A stretch of DNA of 6,845 nt from UMGS1470 sp051889215 (GTDB lineage: Bacteria; Bacillota; Clostridia; Christensenellales; UBA1242), in the NCBI GenBank assembly GCA_051889215.1, contig JBJFDC010000041.1:1-6845 (forward strand), given 5' to 3'. Below, in pieces: positions 4,297 through 6,845 of the stretch. The notes under the pieces were generated by a model. It ran no database searches. It was not told the origin of the DNA and saw only the letters and a list, made by a program, of their open reading frames with translations. Within the stretch, counting starts at the first letter, position 1, and every line of letters begins with the position of its first letter. The position numbers were made by a program, and so were the translations under genes.

Positions 4297-4746
4297 ATGA
4301 AAATTATTAATGAAATGGAAATCACTTTTGACGCAATATCAATAAATGAGGGGTTTGCACGATCTTGCATTGCTGCATTTTGTGTGCAAGCAAATCCGAC
4401 TCTTGACGAAATCACAGACATAAAAACAGCAGTTTCCGAGGCGGTCACAAATAGTGTTGTGCATGCCTATCCAAAAACCACTGGAAAAATCACGATAAAG
4501 GTGCAACTGACTGAATATTCTGCAATTATCAGCATCATGGACAAGGGAATTGGCATTGTAAACTTTGAAAAAGCGAGAGAACCATTCTACACAACAAAAC
4601 CGGAGCAAGAGCGCAGTGGAATGGGATTTACAGTTATGGAAAGTTTCATGAACAAAGTTGAACTATCAAAAAATGGAAGTTCTGGTCTCAAAGTCGTCAT
4701 GGAAAAAGTGTTTGAAAAACCAATTAGGCGAGTTTCGGGGGAATAG
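4297..4746 (+). CDS. spoIIAB: Anti-sigma-F factor / serine kinase SpoIIAB
   Basis: A GHKL-fold ATPase that holds sigma-F inactive and phosphorylates SpoIIAA. 149 residues, close to the Bacillus length. The N-box is SEAVTNSVVHAYP (47-59, Asn52 for Mg-ATP, Glu48 as likely catalytic base), the G1 box DKGIGI (82-87), and TTKP (99-102) with the lid/G2 box RSGMGF (106-111). Arg22 lies in the segment that contacts sigma-F and SpoIIAA in Bacillus. The ATG at 4297 is chosen because AAGGAG (4285-4290) lies six bases upstream. An ATG at 4258 in the same frame would overlap spoIIAA and has no ribosome site. The stop is two bases from the sigF start. Confidence 0.96.
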   Translation: MKIINEMEITFDAISINEGFARSCIAAFCVQANPTLDEITDIKTAVSEAVTNSVVHAYPKTTGKITIKVQLTEYSAIISIMDKGIGIVNFEKAREPFYTTKPEQERSGMGFTVMESFMNKVELSKNGSSGLKVVMEKVFEKPIRRVSGE

Positions 4747-4748
4747 GT

Positions 4749-5471
4749 GTGCTTGGTCATGAGGAAACTCTTGCTCTCATAAAACTGGCGCAAGCGGGCG
4801 ATGAGAGAGCAAAAAACACACTTATTGAAGAAAATTCGCCATTGGTTAAAAGCGTTATAAAGCGTTTTATTGGCAAAGGTATTGAATATGACGATTTGTA
4901 TCAACTTGGCTGTCTTGGGTTTATTAAAGCGATAAATAATTTTGATATAAATTATAACGTCAAATTTTCGACCTATGTTGTGCCAATGATTGATGGCGAA
5001 GTGAAACGATTTATGAGAGACGATGGCTGCATAAAGGTTTCGCGGGCAATAAAACAACAAAATTTAAAGATAAATAAGTTTGTTGACGAGTATCAAAAAG
5101 TCCATCAACAAAAGCCAAAAATTGAAGATATTGCGAATGCATTTAAAATGGACGCACAAGATGTTGTGTTTGTTATGGACTCAAGCAAGATGCCTGTTTC
5201 AATTTTTGCAACCTCTGGTGACTCGTCGGATAGTTCTGGACTTCTTATTGACAAGTTTGTTCAAGTTGACCAGATTGATGACATAACGAATAATATTCTG
5301 CTCAAAGATGCATTGAGAGAACTTGAGAGTCGAGATAAAAAAATCATTCTCATGCGATTTTTCAGAGACAAAACTCAAAGCGAGATTGCAAAAGAACTTG
5401 GAGTTTCACAAGTTCAAGTGTCGCGTCTTGAAAACAAGATTCTTGAAAAACTTCGTAGCAAAATAATTTAA
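4749..5471 (+). CDS. sigF: RNA polymerase sigma-F factor (SigF/SpoIIAC)
   Basis: The first forespore-specific sigma factor, directing RNA polymerase after asymmetric division. 240 residues of the sigma-70 type without region 1. Region 2 includes DDLYQLGCLGFIKAI (48-62, core binding) and FSTYVVPMIDGEVKRF (73-88, -10 recognition). Region 3 follows from MRDDGCIKVSR, and region 4 ends with the helix-turn-helix TQSEIAKELGVSQVQVSRLE (209-228). The best start is GTG at 4749, two bases after the spoIIAB stop. The ribosome site is poor (a G-run at 4737-4741), so translation probably depends on ribosomes finishing spoIIAB. This would help keep sigma-F and its inhibitor balanced. SigG is the nearest relative, but the position after spoIIAB decides for SigF. 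Confidence 0.95.
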   Translation: MLGHEETLALIKLAQAGDERAKNTLIEENSPLVKSVIKRFIGKGIEYDDLYQLGCLGFIKAINNFDINYNVKFSTYVVPMIDGEVKRFMRDDGCIKVSRAIKQQNLKINKFVDEYQKVHQQKPKIEDIANAFKMDAQDVVFVMDSSKMPVSIFATSGDSSDSSGLLIDKFVQVDQIDDITNNILLKDALRELESRDKKIILMRFFRDKTQSEIAKELGVSQVQVSRLENKILEKLRSKII

Positions 5472-5499
5472 AAAAACTGGTATGATAACCAGTTTTTTT
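5471..5499. terminator. Bidirectional terminator between sigF and the convergent lipoprotein gene
   Basis: Stem ACTGGT / ACCAGT (5476-5481, 5488-5493), extended by A and T runs on both sides, loop ATGATA. It overlaps the last base of the sigF stop codon and the stop of the minus-strand gene at 5500-5498, so it serves both genes. Confidence 0.85.
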
Positions 5500-6844
5500 A
5501 TGCAATATCTTCTTGAGTTGAACTTTCAACATTTGTGTTTTCAACAAATTGTTTGTCTGTGTCATCACGAGAAAGAATTATTATGTTTGTTTCAGTTATT
5601 TTTTCTGGAAAAGGTTTTTGCATATTAATCCATTCCGCAAAAAGTTGAGAAGGTGATGCGATTTTTCCGTTTATGCGTCGGAATGAATCGATATTTCTTT
5701 TTACTGTTTGGTCGCGGAATGTGTCGATGTTTCCTCTGCGTCTATTTTCATATGAGTTTGTTTGATTGTTGCTGATGATTATATCTTTGTTTTCAGTGTC
5801 GTTTTCATTTGAGTTTTGTTTTTCAATTTGAGTATTTGTTGTTTTTTGTTCGATATCATTTGTTTCATTCATTTCGTCATTTTTGATGTTGTTTGTGTCA
5901 TTAACGGTTGTTGAACTGTTCATATTTGAATTCATTGTGTCTTTGTTTGATTGATTGTTGTTTTCGATTCTTTTTTCGTCTTGAACGAGTTCTTGATTTT
6001 TTATCTCATTTTCTTTTCTTGTTCGTTCAAGATAATTTTTGAATTCTTCAAAAAGTTTTAGGTCATTTTCATTATTTATCACATTGCTTTGTTCGTTTGT
6101 TTGTTCTTTGTTGTCGCCATATTTGCTGAGTTCGGTGTCTTCATAGCAAGTTCCATCAATGCAAACGTTTCCGTTCTCATATGTGCAGTTTCCGTTTTCG
6201 CAAGCGAGCAAAACTCGAATCTGATTGAGGACATTGAGACAATTTTTGTAGTATGTCAGTCTTGTTTCAAGGCAGTTGTTGAGTCTTATAAATCTTGAAT
6301 TTAGTGCGGCTTGATTTCTGTTTGTGTCTTTGAGCATTGCTTTGACTTTTCCAACTTCTGTGTTGGTTTCGTTTTTGCTCATTGAAATTCTGTTTGTGTT
6401 TACTGCGAGGTTTGACAAGAGCTCATTGACGCCAGCGATTTGATTGTCATTGAGTTTGATTTGATTTTTCTTTACTTTTGTTGAAAGTGTTCTGAGCATT
6501 TCAATGAGTTCAAAAATTTGACTCTTGCAAGAACCAAGGCAATCGTTTGTTTCAAGCACATCGTCATAGATTGTTGAATCAATGTTGTTTGATGAGTTGA
6601 GCGGCACAATTTCATTTTCTTGATTTGTGTTTTCTCTCACAACCGGGTTGTTCAAACGATTTGACGATGGTGTTTGATAAGTTGTTGATTGATAGGTTAT
6701 ATCGGCATTCCTTATGTCTTGGACGGATGAAATTGTCGAATTTAATCTGTTGAGATGGGCATCAAGTTTTGCTGCAAGGTCTTCTTGTGCATTCGAGCAT
6801 CCAACAAGACACACACAAAGCAAAACGAGTGAAATTGATAACAA
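5498..6844 (-). CDS. Asn-rich, Cys-containing putative lipoprotein, N-terminus cut by the window
   Basis: 448 codons are open to the right edge. The first residues read LSISLVLLCVCLVGC, a lipoprotein signal core with lipobox LVGC (Cys16 in this numbering). The usual basic start (MK..) must lie just outside, so the TTG at 6844 is probably not the start. Residues 100-235 are helical and coiled-coil-like with eight cysteines: pairs at 102/106, 191/202, 215/220 and 228/233, the last two in CENGNC and CIDGTC. Residues 240-365 are a low-complexity Asn/Glu/Thr linker. The C-terminal part has two copies of N-I-D-[ST]-F-R (372-377, 384-389) and a conserved-looking block, ASPSQLFAEWINMQKPFPEK. It is expected on the outer face of the membrane. 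No family is recognised. Its position beside sigF suggests, but does not show, a sporulation link. Confidence 0.8.
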   Translation of the reverse strand: MLSISLVLLCVCLVGCSNAQEDLAAKLDAHLNRLNSTISSVQDIRNADITYQSTTYQTPSSNRLNNPVVRENTNQENEIVPLNSSNNIDSTIYDDVLETNDCLGSCKSQIFELIEMLRTLSTKVKKNQIKLNDNQIAGVNELLSNLAVNTNRISMSKNETNTEVGKVKAMLKDTNRNQAALNSRFIRLNNCLETRLTYYKNCLNVLNQIRVLLACENGNCTYENGNVCIDGTCYEDTELSKYGDNKEQTNEQSNVINNENDLKLFEEFKNYLERTRKENEIKNQELVQDEKRIENNNQSNKDTMNSNMNSSTTVNDTNNIKNDEMNETNDIEQKTTNTQIEKQNSNENDTENKDIIISNNQTNSYENRRRGNIDTFRDQTVKRNIDSFRRINGKIASPSQLFAEWINMQKPFPEKITETNIIILSRDDTDKQFVENTNVESSTQEDIA

Positions 6845-6845
6845 A

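Noticed and set aside
4258..4297. ATG at 4258 as spoIIAB start
   Set aside because: It would overlap spoIIAA and lacks a ribosome site; ATG at 4297 has AAGGAG and matches the family length.

Overview
The window looks like chromosome of a spore-forming, low-GC Firmicute, probably an uncultured Clostridia-like lineage. The evidence is a complete spoIIAA-spoIIAB-sigF cluster, AT-rich DNA, tRNA genes that encode their CCA ends, TTGACA-type promoters close to tRNA genes, and many U-tract terminators. The genus cannot be named from the sequence.

Layout. Bases 2-70 hold the last codons of a gene that enters from the left, possibly an S1-domain protein, followed by a terminator. Bases 97-420 hold no clear gene: there is a tRNA-like palindrome, a second terminator, a minus-strand micro-ORF interrupted by a stop, and a short AT-rich tandem repeat. 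A minus-strand tRNA-Thr(CGU) with its own promoter and terminator follows. Next comes a plus-strand operon of cmk (CMP kinase), a FabG/YmfI-like SDR reductase and a small membrane protein, ending in a terminator at 2451-2479. A minus-strand tRNA-Gly(CCC) follows, with a GC-rich hairpin-rich element beside it.

From 2867 a plus-strand promoter drives a six-tRNA array: Pro(UGG), CAU (probably Ile2), Asp(GUC), Phe(GAA), Thr(UGU) and Tyr(GUA). A broken copy of the tRNA-Phe 3' part lies between Phe and Thr. The array ends in a 76-bp repeat unit present 2.6 times, each copy carrying a terminator, and then a fourth terminator. The spoIIA operon follows: anti-anti-sigma factor, anti-sigma factor/kinase and sigma-F, the switch that starts forespore-specific transcription. 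A shared bidirectional terminator separates sigF from a convergent, Asn-rich, cysteine-containing lipoprotein gene that runs off the right edge.

The most unusual signal is in the DNA around the tRNAs. Five of the eight tRNA genes have a nearby partial copy of themselves in inverted orientation: Thr-CGU, Gly, CAU, Phe and Tyr. Three of these loci (Thr-CGU, Gly and Phe) also carry a direct partial copy. These are tied to hairpins and terminators, as if tRNA ends were repeatedly duplicated or inverted. The protein-coding genes themselves belong to known families, except the lipoprotein and the small membrane protein.
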